64,000 nt of DNA from Pontibacter oryzae (GTDB lineage: Bacteria > Bacteroidota > Bacteroidia > Cytophagales > Hymenobacteraceae), in assembly GCF_003576375.1 (NCBI RefSeq), contig NZ_QWGE01000002.1:62001-126000 (forward strand). Reading direction: 5' to 3'. The notes under the pieces were generated by a model. The model was not told where the DNA came from, ran no database searches, and saw only the letters and a list, made by a program, of their open reading frames with translations. Positions within the stretch are counted from its first letter, which is position 1, and each line of letters opens with the position of its first letter. Below, one piece after another: positions 38,074 to 47,250 of this stretch. The position numbers and the translations under genes were made by a program.

Positions 38074-39459
38074 TTAGCAGGCCTGCTCGTCTCCTCTTAC
38101 AATATTAAGAATTGTAATAAAAATTATCTTAATATCGAGAAAAAATGACCAGTTCTCCAGATAAAATAAATCCAACTTTACACGCCCCCGAACCTGGTAG
38201 TCAGCCGATGTTTCTCCTCTGTAACCGCGCACCTGGGATAAACCAGTTATTCCGGGTTTAACAAGCTGGCGCACCATATATTTGTTGGCAATAAGGGCGT
38301 ATTCCCGATTAGCTTTAAGCATGTGCGGCCGTGGACCAACCACAGACATTTGGCCTAAAAATACGTTGAAGAACTGCGGCAACTCATCGAGGCTAGTTTT
38401 TCTTAGAAATGCACCCACTGGAGTAATTCTGCTGTCGCCGCGCTTTGTCAGCAGCAAGTTGGCATCGCTGTTTATGTACATGGAGCGTAGCTTGAGGCAG
38501 CGAAACGTTTTGTTATTTATGCCTGATCTTTCTTGGCTGAAAAAAATAGGACCTTTAGAATCTAATCGGATAATTAGGCCAATTAGTGGTAAGAGCCATG
38601 ATAATAGAAAAATAATCACAATCGAAGAAAACACAAGGTCAAACGTACGCTTTAAAAACTTATTAATGACATCATCCAGCGGTAAGGTACGAATAACAAG
38701 CACTGGCAGTATATCATAGAAGTCAATTTTCAAGTTTTTATTTGGCAGCACATGCGGGCCGGGTAAAAATTTCATGCGTACCATATTGTTATCTACAAAC
38801 TCCAGCAGTTCTTGCACTTGATTTTTCTTAAGGTCAAAAGGGCTGCAGTAAATTTCATTTACCTCGTTCTCAATCACGTAACGCTCCACATCAGCTATGG
38901 AGCCCAGAATATTTGCGGCCTGCTGGTTTGCGTTATCATCGAAGAAACCCAAGAAACGATAGCCATACTCGGGATGGTCCTGAAAAAATTGCTCTAATTC
39001 CCTACCGCTTTCTCCGTAGCCAGTTATGATGACTTTCCGAGAGTTGTAACCTTTCCTCCTAAAAATATTGATGGCTGTGATTACTAAAAGCCGCCAGAAC
39101 ATTACCAGCAGCGACAACAGCATGTAGTGAATAAGCCTGAAATTTTTTGGAAAAAGATCGATTGCAAGTAAGTTTAATGTTGCTTCGACGAGAAGAATAT
39201 AGAGTAACGTTACTTTTAAAACACCAAGTATGATCGAGGTCATACTTGTAACTCTTGTAAGCTGATACGCACTGATAAGTGCTGTACAGATGAACCAGGC
39301 GGGTATTGCGAAGTATAGTAGTTTCAGATATCCCGAGGCAAAAAGCCCACTAAACGCGCCATGATAAAGCACATAGGTAATCACAGATGAAAACACAATG
39401 GCTGTGAGGTCTCCGCTGACGTGGACTAGCTTATTATATTTAGAATAAAGGCCTGGCAT
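38074..39459 (-). CDS. Initiating sugar-1-phosphate transferase (WcaJ/WbaP-like)
   Basis: A 461-residue polyprenyl-phosphate hexose-1-phosphate transferase that starts repeat-unit synthesis on undecaprenyl phosphate. The N-terminal half has four membrane helices and a CoA-binding-like Rossmann region (KVIITGYGESGRELEQF). A further membrane segment (LVFSSIVIIFLLSW) precedes the catalytic domain with LKLRSMYIN, LRKTSLDELPQFFNV, SVVGPRPHM and KPGITGLSQVRG. Its presence identifies a lipid-linked polysaccharide pathway. 26 bases after the polymerase-like gene. Confidence 0.94.
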   Translation of the reverse strand: MPGLYSKYNKLVHVSGDLTAIVFSSVITYVLYHGAFSGLFASGYLKLLYFAIPAWFICTALISAYQLTRVTSMTSIILGVLKVTLLYILLVEATLNLLAIDLFPKNFRLIHYMLLSLLVMFWRLLVITAINIFRRKGYNSRKVIITGYGESGRELEQFFQDHPEYGYRFLGFFDDNANQQAANILGSIADVERYVIENEVNEIYCSPFDLKKNQVQELLEFVDNNMVRMKFLPGPHVLPNKNLKIDFYDILPVLVIRTLPLDDVINKFLKRTFDLVFSSIVIIFLLSWLLPLIGLIIRLDSKGPIFFSQERSGINNKTFRCLKLRSMYINSDANLLLTKRGDSRITPVGAFLRKTSLDELPQFFNVFLGQMSVVGPRPHMLKANREYALIANKYMVRQLVKPGITGLSQVRGYRGETSADYQVRGRVKLDLFYLENWSFFLDIKIIFITILNIVRGDEQAC

Positions 39460-39485
39460 CGCTATTCTTGTTCTGCAAGTTACTC

Positions 39486-40751
39486 CTAAGATATTATTTT
39501 CTTAGCTTGCCTTGTGCCTTTAAGATTAAAACTTTCTGTGTTTTCTGTGGAAATTAGTAAGGTTGATAAAAAAACAAAGAAAATAATGCCCTTTTGTGTT
39601 TCTAAAGTGCTTTCGGTTATAGCACAACTCATAAACAGCAAAACAAAAGCCGCTAGCAGGTGATTTTTATACTTAAATGCAGTATATAGCATTAAAACGA
39701 GATAAGCCATAAACACAGAAAAGCCAGTAAAACCCAAAGCCAATAGTATTTGTACATATTGGTTATGTGGGTCCATCTGGTCTGCAAAGGCTTCTGAATA
39801 ACCATCTTGATGAAACTTTGCCGTAAGCTCTCGTTTAGTGTCACCGGAGCCAACTCCAAATATTGGGTTTTCTGAGATGACGCTTGCACTTGCCATCCAA
39901 AGCTGTTGACGTTGGTTAATTCCGTAGCTGTTTTCCAGTTTCATTTTCAAATAAGGCGTGCTCAAAACTACGATTAGACTTATCACAAATAGTAATGCAG
40001 TGGAACCTATAGCAAACCATATTTTCTTATTATATGCTAAATAAGCAAAGCCTCCTGCAGCCAATATTAATAAGCCAGCAATTAAAGCCGTTCGAGAAGA
40101 CAAAACAACGGTAAAACCCAGTAAGTATAAAAGTAGTACCAACCAATGCCAGTATCCTGAAAACCGTTTGCCATTAGCTAAGCTAGCAAGTATCACATAA
40201 AAGACCACCAGCGCGGCCATCATTGTATACATGCTAAAGTATGGCGGATGAAAATCAATTTGCTTGGGCAGGAAATAGGAAAAGTATATCCAGTCAATTT
40301 CAGATGAATTTCCTGTTACCCTAAATTCATTCAAGAGAGCAACCTTGTAAACCATAATCGATAAGGTGACTAAGGTAGCGAGTGTAACAGTTCCTACAAA
40401 GGCTTTCAGAAAGTTTAGCCGCTCAACGTCTTTAAGCCTAAGCGATGAGATGACTAGCGGGAACAACAGTAAGGTACTCTTTAGCTCCAACTGAGCCAAA
40501 GCGGCTTTAGTATCTAAACTATTGGGTACGCTGAGAATATAAAGTGCATAAAGTAAGTACAGGAGAATATACGGTGGCTTCTTAAACGAACTCTTTGCAT
40601 CCTGAAGTATTTGGAATCTGCTTATCCAGGCTGCAACAATTAAAATTATCGAGAAAGAGTTGAGCGTTATGCCGAAAGGCATGGTAAGTATAAAGGCGTA
40701 AATAGCAAGTATTAGCAAAGTACGCCTGCTAAGAGAATTTTTTTTAATCAT
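39486..40751 (-). CDS. O-antigen ligase/polymerase-like membrane protein (first of two)
   Basis: A 421-residue protein with about 11 membrane helices and a large periplasmic loop carrying the WaaL/Wzy_C pattern: ENPIFGVGSGDTKREL and then DQMDPHNQYVQILLALG. Such proteins polymerise repeat units (Wzy) or transfer glycan to an acceptor (WaaL, PglL class); sequence alone does not separate these. A second family member lies at 43054, so one may be the polymerase and the other a ligase. Confidence 0.85.
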   Translation of the reverse strand: MIKKNSLSRRTLLILAIYAFILTMPFGITLNSFSIILIVAAWISRFQILQDAKSSFKKPPYILLYLLYALYILSVPNSLDTKAALAQLELKSTLLLFPLVISSLRLKDVERLNFLKAFVGTVTLATLVTLSIMVYKVALLNEFRVTGNSSEIDWIYFSYFLPKQIDFHPPYFSMYTMMAALVVFYVILASLANGKRFSGYWHWLVLLLYLLGFTVVLSSRTALIAGLLILAAGGFAYLAYNKKIWFAIGSTALLFVISLIVVLSTPYLKMKLENSYGINQRQQLWMASASVISENPIFGVGSGDTKRELTAKFHQDGYSEAFADQMDPHNQYVQILLALGFTGFSVFMAYLVLMLYTAFKYKNHLLAAFVLLFMSCAITESTLETQKGIIFFVFLSTLLISTENTESFNLKGTRQAKKIIS

Positions 40752-40776
40752 GCTACAGGTTTCTACTGATAGGGGC

Positions 40777-41895
40777 TTAGGCTGTTGTGGGTAATTTGCT
40801 GGAGACCAGTGCTGCTATCTTGGCACGGAATTGATCTTTGTTGAACCGCTCCGCATGCCCCCTAATTTGGCTTGGGCTAAAAATCAGACTTCCAGACTCA
40901 AATTCTAGTATTGCTTCTGTTAGTGAGGCGACCGTTTGTTCTGGATAAAGTATCCCTGTTTTTCTATCTAGTACTGTTTCCACGGCCCCGCCCTTGCCAA
41001 AAGCTATTACAGGCGTACCGCAAGCCTGCGCCTCTACCGGAAGTATGCCGAAATCTTCCTCCGCAGCGAATACAAAAGCCTTTGCTCGTTGTAAATAATC
41101 TTTCAGCACGTCGAATGGTTGGTAACCCAGCATAGTTATGTTTGGAGTAGCCTGTGCTTTAAGCTTTTCGTAATTTGGCCCGGTGCCTATTATGACAAGC
41201 TTTTTATCCGGCATTTTTGCAAAAGCCTCTATAATAAGATCTACTTTTTTGTATGGCACCAACCTTGAGGCGGTTACATAGAAATCCTCCTTATTTGCAG
41301 CTAAAGTAAAATTTTCTACATCTACTGGCGGGTAGATAACTGTTGCCTCCCGTCTGTAAACTTTTTGGATTCTTCGGGCAATGTAGCTGGAGTTTGCGAT
41401 GAAATGATCCACACGGTTAGCGGTGCTGTAGTCCCAGATTCGGATATAATGCAGGATTAACTTTGCAAGAGTTCCCTTAAATCCGCTAGTTAAGCCTGCT
41501 TCCTTTAAATACTGCTGGTATAAATCCCAAGCATATCGAATAGGAGAGTGGCAATAGCATATATGCGTCTGGTAACTATGTGTGAGGATGCCTTTGGCTA
41601 CAGCATGGCTACTACTAATAACCAACTTATATGCGGATAGATCAAGTTGTTCAATAGCAAATGGCATAAATGCCAGGTAACTGCGATAATGTTTTTTAGC
41701 GAAGGGAAGCTTTTGTATAAAGGTTGTATGTACCTTTTTTTGCAATAAGTGTTTCCGGAGATGCTCTGGCATGAAGTCAATCAGCGAGAAGAGGTCTGCA
41801 CTAGGGTAAAGCGTTAGCAACTCTTCTACAACTCTTTCTGAGCCAGCATACTCCACAAACCAATCATGTACGATGGCTACTTTCAATCCTTCCAA
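40777..41895 (-). CDS. Glycosyltransferase family 4
   Basis: A 372-residue GT-B transferase. The N-terminal domain begins LKVAIVHDWFVEYAGSERVV; the central ICYCHSPIRYAWD and VDHFIANSSYIARRI are typical of WbaZ-like mannosyltransferases. The C-terminal donor-binding region contains GTGPNYEKLK and FGILPVEAQACGTPVIAFG (E-x7-E type glutamates). Mannosyl transfer is plausible by resemblance but not proven. Confidence 0.9.
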   Translation of the reverse strand: MEGLKVAIVHDWFVEYAGSERVVEELLTLYPSADLFSLIDFMPEHLRKHLLQKKVHTTFIQKLPFAKKHYRSYLAFMPFAIEQLDLSAYKLVISSSHAVAKGILTHSYQTHICYCHSPIRYAWDLYQQYLKEAGLTSGFKGTLAKLILHYIRIWDYSTANRVDHFIANSSYIARRIQKVYRREATVIYPPVDVENFTLAANKEDFYVTASRLVPYKKVDLIIEAFAKMPDKKLVIIGTGPNYEKLKAQATPNITMLGYQPFDVLKDYLQRAKAFVFAAEEDFGILPVEAQACGTPVIAFGKGGAVETVLDRKTGILYPEQTVASLTEAILEFESGSLIFSPSQIRGHAERFNKDQFRAKIAALVSSKLPTTA

Positions 41896-41951
41896 ACCAG
41901 AGTAGTCGTTAATTATGTGTTTATAAAAAATATTTTACTAGATAAAGGCTC

Positions 41952-43073
41952 TTACGTCTTAAGTAAGGATTCAAAAACCCTTTGATGTTGTATAGCTGAT
42001 TGCTGCCAACTATACAGTTCTATTTGTTTTAAGCCGCGTTCAATTAAATCTGAACGCAAGATTTCGTTAGTCAAAGCTTGGTGCATGCGGTGCTCCAAAA
42101 TTGAAGCATCGGATGGTGGGAAATACAGGGCGGCATCTGCACATACCTCTGGCATACTGGCCGTTTCAGATACTATAACAGGGCAACCACATGCCATTGC
42201 TTCGAGAGGAGGCAAGCCAAAACCCTCATACAACGATGGAAAAACGAACAAAGATGCGGAATTATATAGAAGTTGCAGCTGCTTTTCTGAAACTTGACCC
42301 GTAAAGAAAACACGCTGATTTAATGTGTGGTTAGCCTGAAGCAATTTAAATACGTTTTGATCGCTCGTGATGAAGCCATCCTTTTTCCCAACGATTACTA
42401 AAGTGTACTTCTCATCCAGGGTTTCTAATAATCCCGAAAATGCCTTAACCAGCGTGCTGAGGTTTTTGTGTGGTTTCACGTTACCTACATAAAGTATAAA
42501 TTTACCCTCCGGTAAGTTTGGTATACTTTGTTTTAAGGCCGTCTGTGCTTCAACTTTATCTAACTGCCTAAATATTTCCTTATCCAGGCCATTATGAATG
42601 ACCTCAACATCTGCCGGCCTTAGGTTAAGGTATTTTTGCAATTCCTTCTTAGAAAACTCTGAAACCGTGATAACTTTATCTGAGACCCTGGAGCCAGCCC
42701 ATAATAGCAGGTTGCAATAGAGCCTTTGGGCTAATGAAAGGGTATGTTGGAACGCCAGGTGATAGGTATCGTGGATAGTTACCACACGTTTATGGGCGGG
42801 CACGGGCAACAGTGGTATATTATAGTGCGGTGACCAGAATATATCGCAGGTAGGTGCAAACTTGTAAAGCTCCCATTGCTCTTTAATAGTATAGATGCGA
42901 GTTTTAGGAGCTATAACCTTTGTGCTTGGGGGTAAATTGAGTTTTGCTACTTCCTCTGGGTTGCCTAATAGTCTGACATCGAAGGCTTGTGCCAATGATG
43001 GAATAAGGTTTTGGAGGTAGGTGCCAATACCCGAGGCTCCTAGCATCCGAGCATCAACGACTAGCGAAGCCAT
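41952..43073 (-). CDS. Glycosyltransferase family 4
   Basis: A 373-residue GT-B retaining transferase: ASGIGTYLQNLIPSLA at the acceptor-domain start, HDTYHLAFQH, VITVSEFSKKELQKYL, then ILYVGNVKPHKNLSTL and PSLYEGFGLPPLEAMACGCP in the donor domain. Start placed at 43073 (MASLVVDARMLG); a longer in-frame start at 43106 overlaps the upstream gene further. With the chosen start the gene overlaps the preceding O-antigen gene by 20 bases. Confidence 0.9.
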   Translation of the reverse strand: MASLVVDARMLGASGIGTYLQNLIPSLAQAFDVRLLGNPEEVAKLNLPPSTKVIAPKTRIYTIKEQWELYKFAPTCDIFWSPHYNIPLLPVPAHKRVVTIHDTYHLAFQHTLSLAQRLYCNLLLWAGSRVSDKVITVSEFSKKELQKYLNLRPADVEVIHNGLDKEIFRQLDKVEAQTALKQSIPNLPEGKFILYVGNVKPHKNLSTLVKAFSGLLETLDEKYTLVIVGKKDGFITSDQNVFKLLQANHTLNQRVFFTGQVSEKQLQLLYNSASLFVFPSLYEGFGLPPLEAMACGCPVIVSETASMPEVCADAALYFPPSDASILEHRMHQALTNEILRSDLIERGLKQIELYSWQQSAIQHQRVFESLLKT

Positions 43074-44355
43074 ATATTTTTTTCTTTTCAATGAGATGCT
43101 CTCCAACTAAAAGACCAAAGAGTATCCAGTAAATAATAAAATTTGTTCTGCCGGCAAAGGCTGAGTTCAGAAAGCTGGCAGCACCGAAGTATACGCTAAA
43201 GCATATGAAAGACATGCACAGTTGTTTCTGCAACAAATTACGGGTGCGATAAAACTCCCTCAGAGCGAAGGTAAAGCAACTCACATAAAAAAACAGATAA
43301 AGCGAGCCAAGTAGTATGCCGTTCTCTAAAAACAATTGCAGCCAATAACCATCTGTAATCATTTTGCTGCTACCACCACTTGGTCCTTGCGAGCCCACTC
43401 CAATCCCAGCAAAGGGACGTTGGGCCAAGTATGAAAGTGATGCTTCGATCTGGGTGAAATGCTCATTGTTAGATTGCAACGAGTTTATGTCCTGCCCTGT
43501 GAAGCGCTTGATCATGAGGGAGTCTTGGTAAAAAATATAGGCTCCGAGAGCAAGGATTACAAGCAGAAGGGCTATTCCGAACATCCTTAAGATAAATGAC
43601 ACAGACAGGCGCCCGTAGCGCAGGTATAATCCAACAAAAACAACTATGATAAGTCCAGCTAGCGCCGCCCGTGTAAAAGTCAGCAGCGTTGCCACTGCTA
43701 TAAGCAATAACACAAAAAAGCACTTCCAAGTGGTGTTGTATAAATATTTTGCGAAGTAAAAACTGAACAGTATAATCGTAAAGCTGGAGAAGATTATCGT
43801 ATTACCTACGAGTGCCGTAGGTCTGACTATGCTTGTGCCCCAAAAGCCAAAGGTAGCTTCGCTCCTGAGTACCATCAGTGATTTTGGAAGCGATGTGGCA
43901 AACACAAACTGGAAGTACGAAAATACGACGAGCAGTAAGCCGATAGCTATCAAAAGATTCAGCGTTTTGATTATATGCCTTTCCCTTTTGAAAAAGAGCG
44001 GGATGTAGAGCAAGGGCGCGATATAAATTAGATTATTCCGCAGGCCTAGCACTTTCTCAGGGAAAGGATTCCTATCGATAAGCAATAGTTTACCAAGCGT
44101 TAAGATGAAAAGTATGCTTAAGCTGCCTAGAATGAAACAGTATACTTTATCTACCTGCACGCTGTAGTACAAACTGTAAGCATACCAAAGCAGCAGGTGT
44201 ATAAGTATGAGCGAGAGTAAAAGGTCAACGAGTACAGTACCGGTATTGATCTGTGAAAAAGACAGGAAGTTTGTAAAAAAGCCACTCAGGAGTAAAGCTA
44301 TGATGATAGCTTTTACAAGCAGCGCCGATAGAGAAAATTTAGCCAGTATAAACAT
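43054..44355 (-). CDS. O-antigen ligase/polymerase-like membrane protein (second of two)
   Basis: A 433-residue multi-helix protein with the Wzy_C/WaaL-type loop: LAQRPFAGIGVGSQGPSGG and then DGYWLQLFLENGILLGSLY. Ten or more hydrophobic segments. The start ATG overlaps the stop of the GT2 gene upstream as TAATG. See the partner at 39486; the locus thus has two such proteins. Confidence 0.85.
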   Translation of the reverse strand: MFILAKFSLSALLVKAIIIALLLSGFFTNFLSFSQINTGTVLVDLLLSLILIHLLLWYAYSLYYSVQVDKVYCFILGSLSILFILTLGKLLLIDRNPFPEKVLGLRNNLIYIAPLLYIPLFFKRERHIIKTLNLLIAIGLLLVVFSYFQFVFATSLPKSLMVLRSEATFGFWGTSIVRPTALVGNTIIFSSFTIILFSFYFAKYLYNTTWKCFFVLLLIAVATLLTFTRAALAGLIIVVFVGLYLRYGRLSVSFILRMFGIALLLVILALGAYIFYQDSLMIKRFTGQDINSLQSNNEHFTQIEASLSYLAQRPFAGIGVGSQGPSGGSSKMITDGYWLQLFLENGILLGSLYLFFYVSCFTFALREFYRTRNLLQKQLCMSFICFSVYFGAASFLNSAFAGRTNFIIYWILFGLLVGEHLIEKKKIYGFASR

Positions 44356-45353
44356 TACACGCCACGTTGGATCATCAGCCGTAAAATAGACTTTGCTCTA
44401 TTAAACTGCAACCTCTTTAATCGCAGGAACACTGAAGCTAGCAAAATCAAATAGAGTAACGGCATTTTCGCGGGATAAAACTTTTTGACGAAGTGTATTT
44501 TGCTCCGAACCCCTTCAATGTCGGCCAAGATGCTTTTCTTCGCTCCATTAGAACTAGACCCAATAGTCTGGCCCTCTTTATGGTATACCCTACTTTCGGA
44601 AGCATACCCTAACTGAAAGCCTTTTTGCCTGCCTCGTGTGGCCCAGTCTAGCTCCTCAAAGTATAAAAAGTAATTTTCGTCAAGCAGCCCTACTTTTGTA
44701 ACAAACTCTGCGCTCACAAACATAGAGGCACCTACAATATAGTCAGCTTCCAGAACAGTCTCATCTGCTGCAGGGGAATCAGCTTGGTTTTCGCCGATAT
44801 GTTTGGTTGTGAAGGTCGTATGGTTAAACTTTCCGCCTAGGGCTTGAATGATAGTGGGTCGGTGATAAAAAAGAAGCTTTGATCCCCATATGCCAATGTT
44901 GTTGTTTTTTGAGCAGTCATTCACGGCCTGATTTATCAATGCTGAAAGGCTTTCCTTATCAACGGTTGTATCATTGTTTAAGAGCCACAGGTAGTTAAAA
45001 TCCGCTTTACCGAGCGCGTACTGCATAGCAATATTATTGCCTGCAGCAAACCCTCTGTTGGCGTTAGCCTCGATAAAAATGATGCGGGCAGCCAGTTCAG
45101 AAGTCGGCTTGCTGCGCGTATTGCTTAGAGCTTCAGACTCCTTGAGTACAGAAAAAGCATCGGGAGCATTCTTAAAATAGGTGTTAGCCCACGTTGTAAG
45201 CTGACTGAACGAGTGGTCAGGGGAGTTATTATCAACCACCAGTATCTGGTAGTTATCATACTTCAAGCTCAACACACTGATAAGGCACTCAATGGTATCT
45301 TTCCAGCCCTTATAGTTAAGAATAATGATATATACTTTAGCAGCTTGGAACAT
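44355..45353 (-). CDS. Glycosyltransferase family 2
   Basis: A 332-residue GT-A enzyme when started at 45353 (MFQAAKVYIIILNYKGWKDT), which matches family N-termini. The longer start at 45416 would overlap the upstream gene by 37 bases. Motifs: QILVVDNNSPDHS, FIEANANRGFAAGNNIA, WLLNNDTTVD, and YFLYFEELDWATRGRQKG with the catalytic-base cluster. The C-terminus has a short hydrophobic stretch (LLYLILLASVFLRL) that may anchor it. Rhamnosyltransferase-like. Confidence 0.88.
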   Translation of the reverse strand: MFQAAKVYIIILNYKGWKDTIECLISVLSLKYDNYQILVVDNNSPDHSFSQLTTWANTYFKNAPDAFSVLKESEALSNTRSKPTSELAARIIFIEANANRGFAAGNNIAMQYALGKADFNYLWLLNNDTTVDKESLSALINQAVNDCSKNNNIGIWGSKLLFYHRPTIIQALGGKFNHTTFTTKHIGENQADSPAADETVLEADYIVGASMFVSAEFVTKVGLLDENYFLYFEELDWATRGRQKGFQLGYASESRVYHKEGQTIGSSSNGAKKSILADIEGVRSKIHFVKKFYPAKMPLLYLILLASVFLRLKRLQFNRAKSILRLMIQRGV

Positions 45354-45379
45354 GGCAATAGGTATGATATTACTAATTT

Positions 45380-46315
45380 TTAAGCCCTTAGTAGTACATT
45401 GGCTACTTTGGTCCACGTGCTACCGAAAAATGAATATTTGAAAATCAGCCATTTTCGATATATAAAGTTACGTGATTTTAAGGAAATAAAAGCTTCCAGA
45501 ATTTTTCTGTCTTCTAAGCTGAGTTGATTTAAGTATTTTTTGTAAAATGAGTCTGCCTGAGCTATTTCATCGTTGAGAAGCCGGAGTTTACCCTGACGCA
45601 TCTTTCTGTAAAGTTTAACCAATTTTTGAGCGCGATTTTCTCGCGCTGCCCCAACAACATTACGGCCATGCTGACGATACAAAACCAATGGCTTATTTAC
45701 GTATCCAGTTTGACCGAAACAGGTAGCAACCAACGTTAGCCAAACATCGTGCATCAGGGCTTCAGGAGGCATTGGCTGTGCTTGATCAAGAAGCGGCCTG
45801 TTGATTAGCGCCGTGCAACCGGTAACCACATTTTCGACAAGCACCCGATTCAATTGCTTATAGTTTGGGTTTAACTGCATGTATTGCCAATATGAGGGGC
45901 AAATGCAATTCAGGTCTTCGTTAACTACTTGTAAGTCGGTATACACAAGTGCAGGAGTGCCAGCAGGGGCGTTAGCCTCCAGATCGTTCATTTTAGCAAG
46001 GCTGAGTTGAAGTTTCTCCGGTAGCCATACATCATCCTGGTCGCAAAGGGCGAGGTACATGCCTGATGCCAATTTCATTCCTTTCGCAAAGTTCTGCACT
46101 ACACCTAGTTTTTCTTGGTTGATATAGTACTTAAGCCCATGCACTGATGCATAGTGTTGCAAAACTTCGTGTGTGGCATCATCAGATCTGTCATCGCATA
46201 CAATCACTTCTATGTTTTTATAACTTTGGCCATACACAGAGTTCAATTGCGCCTCCAGAAACCGAGCGCCATTATAGGTTGCAATCACTACTGTGATGAG
46301 AGGAGTATTTGCCAT
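45380..46315 (-). CDS. Glycosyltransferase family 2
   Basis: A 311-residue GT-A transferase: ITVVIATYNGARFLEAQLNS, VIVCDDRSDDAT, ALCDQDDVWLPEKL (DxD with the QDD signature of alpha-rhamnosyl or galactosyl-type enzymes), MHDVWLTLVA and YRQHGRNVVG. The QDDVW/HD arrangement resembles dTDP-rhamnose transferases, but the donor is unproven. It lies 80 bases after the GT2 gene at 46396. Confidence 0.9.
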   Translation of the reverse strand: MANTPLITVVIATYNGARFLEAQLNSVYGQSYKNIEVIVCDDRSDDATHEVLQHYASVHGLKYYINQEKLGVVQNFAKGMKLASGMYLALCDQDDVWLPEKLQLSLAKMNDLEANAPAGTPALVYTDLQVVNEDLNCICPSYWQYMQLNPNYKQLNRVLVENVVTGCTALINRPLLDQAQPMPPEALMHDVWLTLVATCFGQTGYVNKPLVLYRQHGRNVVGAARENRAQKLVKLYRKMRQGKLRLLNDEIAQADSFYKKYLNQLSLEDRKILEAFISLKSRNFIYRKWLIFKYSFFGSTWTKVANVLLRA

Positions 46316-46395
46316 AAAAGCTTTAGAACTATGTTTGCCTGCGTATGTTCAGGGTAAGCAAGTATAGTAAAACAGGGGTCTACTTTGAGGAATGA

Positions 46396-47247
46396 TTATT
46401 TGTGATTGTATCTGCCAAACTTTCTTCTTTTAAAGTCCAGGTAGCCTAGTATAAAACTTTTAAGCTTTCTAAGTTTATCCTTTTCAAACGCCAGGACTTT
46501 AAGTATTTCTACAAAGTTTTTATTTTTTTCCGAAGCTGCAAATTCAGGAAAATACTTTTTAAACTGATGTAATATTTCCAGTCTGTTTCTAGTGATGTAA
46601 TACCTTCTCAGGTAATTGTGGTTGCTTGTGCAGAGCCGCCAGCCGAACAGATTATGACATGTTTGGTTGCCAAGTTGATGCGATAGCCTAGCCGCGTGGT
46701 TTATGATGATTTTATACTTTTGCACCTGTAACCTAAGGCAATATTCATGGTCCACGAAATCTATAAACAGATTCTCTCGAAAAGGCCCCACTTGGGCATA
46801 AGCCCTTAGGTTCAAAATACTACCGGAAGTAATGGCGGAATTAACCTCCTCGAGTAATGCTTCGGTGTGAGAGGTGGGCGCTGCTGTGTAGCCTGCCGCC
46901 ACAATGCCAATTTCATTTAGTGGCTGTGCTTTTAGCGTGGCAAGTAGTTGTTCTATCATGCTAACGCCACATTTGCTGTCCTGGTCCATCATCAAGAGCC
47001 AGCTATAACCGGCCTCCAGCGCTTGGGTTGCGGCAATGTTGAGCGCCTTTGCCATACCCAAATTTTCACCAAGACTACGGTATACAGCATGTGGAAACCG
47101 CTTTGCCATCTCCTCAATAAATTGGGGCGACACTTCCTCTGAATTATCTATAACATACAGTTTTTCAACTGCCATGCTATAAGATGCCATGTTGAGAAGT
47201 ACATCTGCATCCGGGCGGTAAAGTACGACAACTGCTGCAATCTGCAT
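46396..47247 (-). CDS. Glycosyltransferase family 2 (rhamnosyltransferase-like)
   Basis: A 283-residue protein: IAAVVVLYRPDADVLLNMAS, KLYVIDNSEEVS, SLGENLGMAKALNIA, LLMMDQDSKC (DxD equivalent) and FIDFVDHEYCLRL as acidic catalytic cluster. This arrangement is that of RfbF/WbbL-type rhamnosyltransferases. No rml genes for dTDP-rhamnose synthesis are in the window, so the donor may be supplied from elsewhere or be another sugar. Four-base spacing to its upstream neighbour. Confidence 0.9.
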   Translation of the reverse strand: MQIAAVVVLYRPDADVLLNMASYSMAVEKLYVIDNSEEVSPQFIEEMAKRFPHAVYRSLGENLGMAKALNIAATQALEAGYSWLLMMDQDSKCGVSMIEQLLATLKAQPLNEIGIVAAGYTAAPTSHTEALLEEVNSAITSGSILNLRAYAQVGPFRENLFIDFVDHEYCLRLQVQKYKIIINHAARLSHQLGNQTCHNLFGWRLCTSNHNYLRRYYITRNRLEILHQFKKYFPEFAASEKNKNFVEILKVLAFEKDKLRKLKSFILGYLDFKRRKFGRYNHK

Positions 47248-47250
47248 CCC

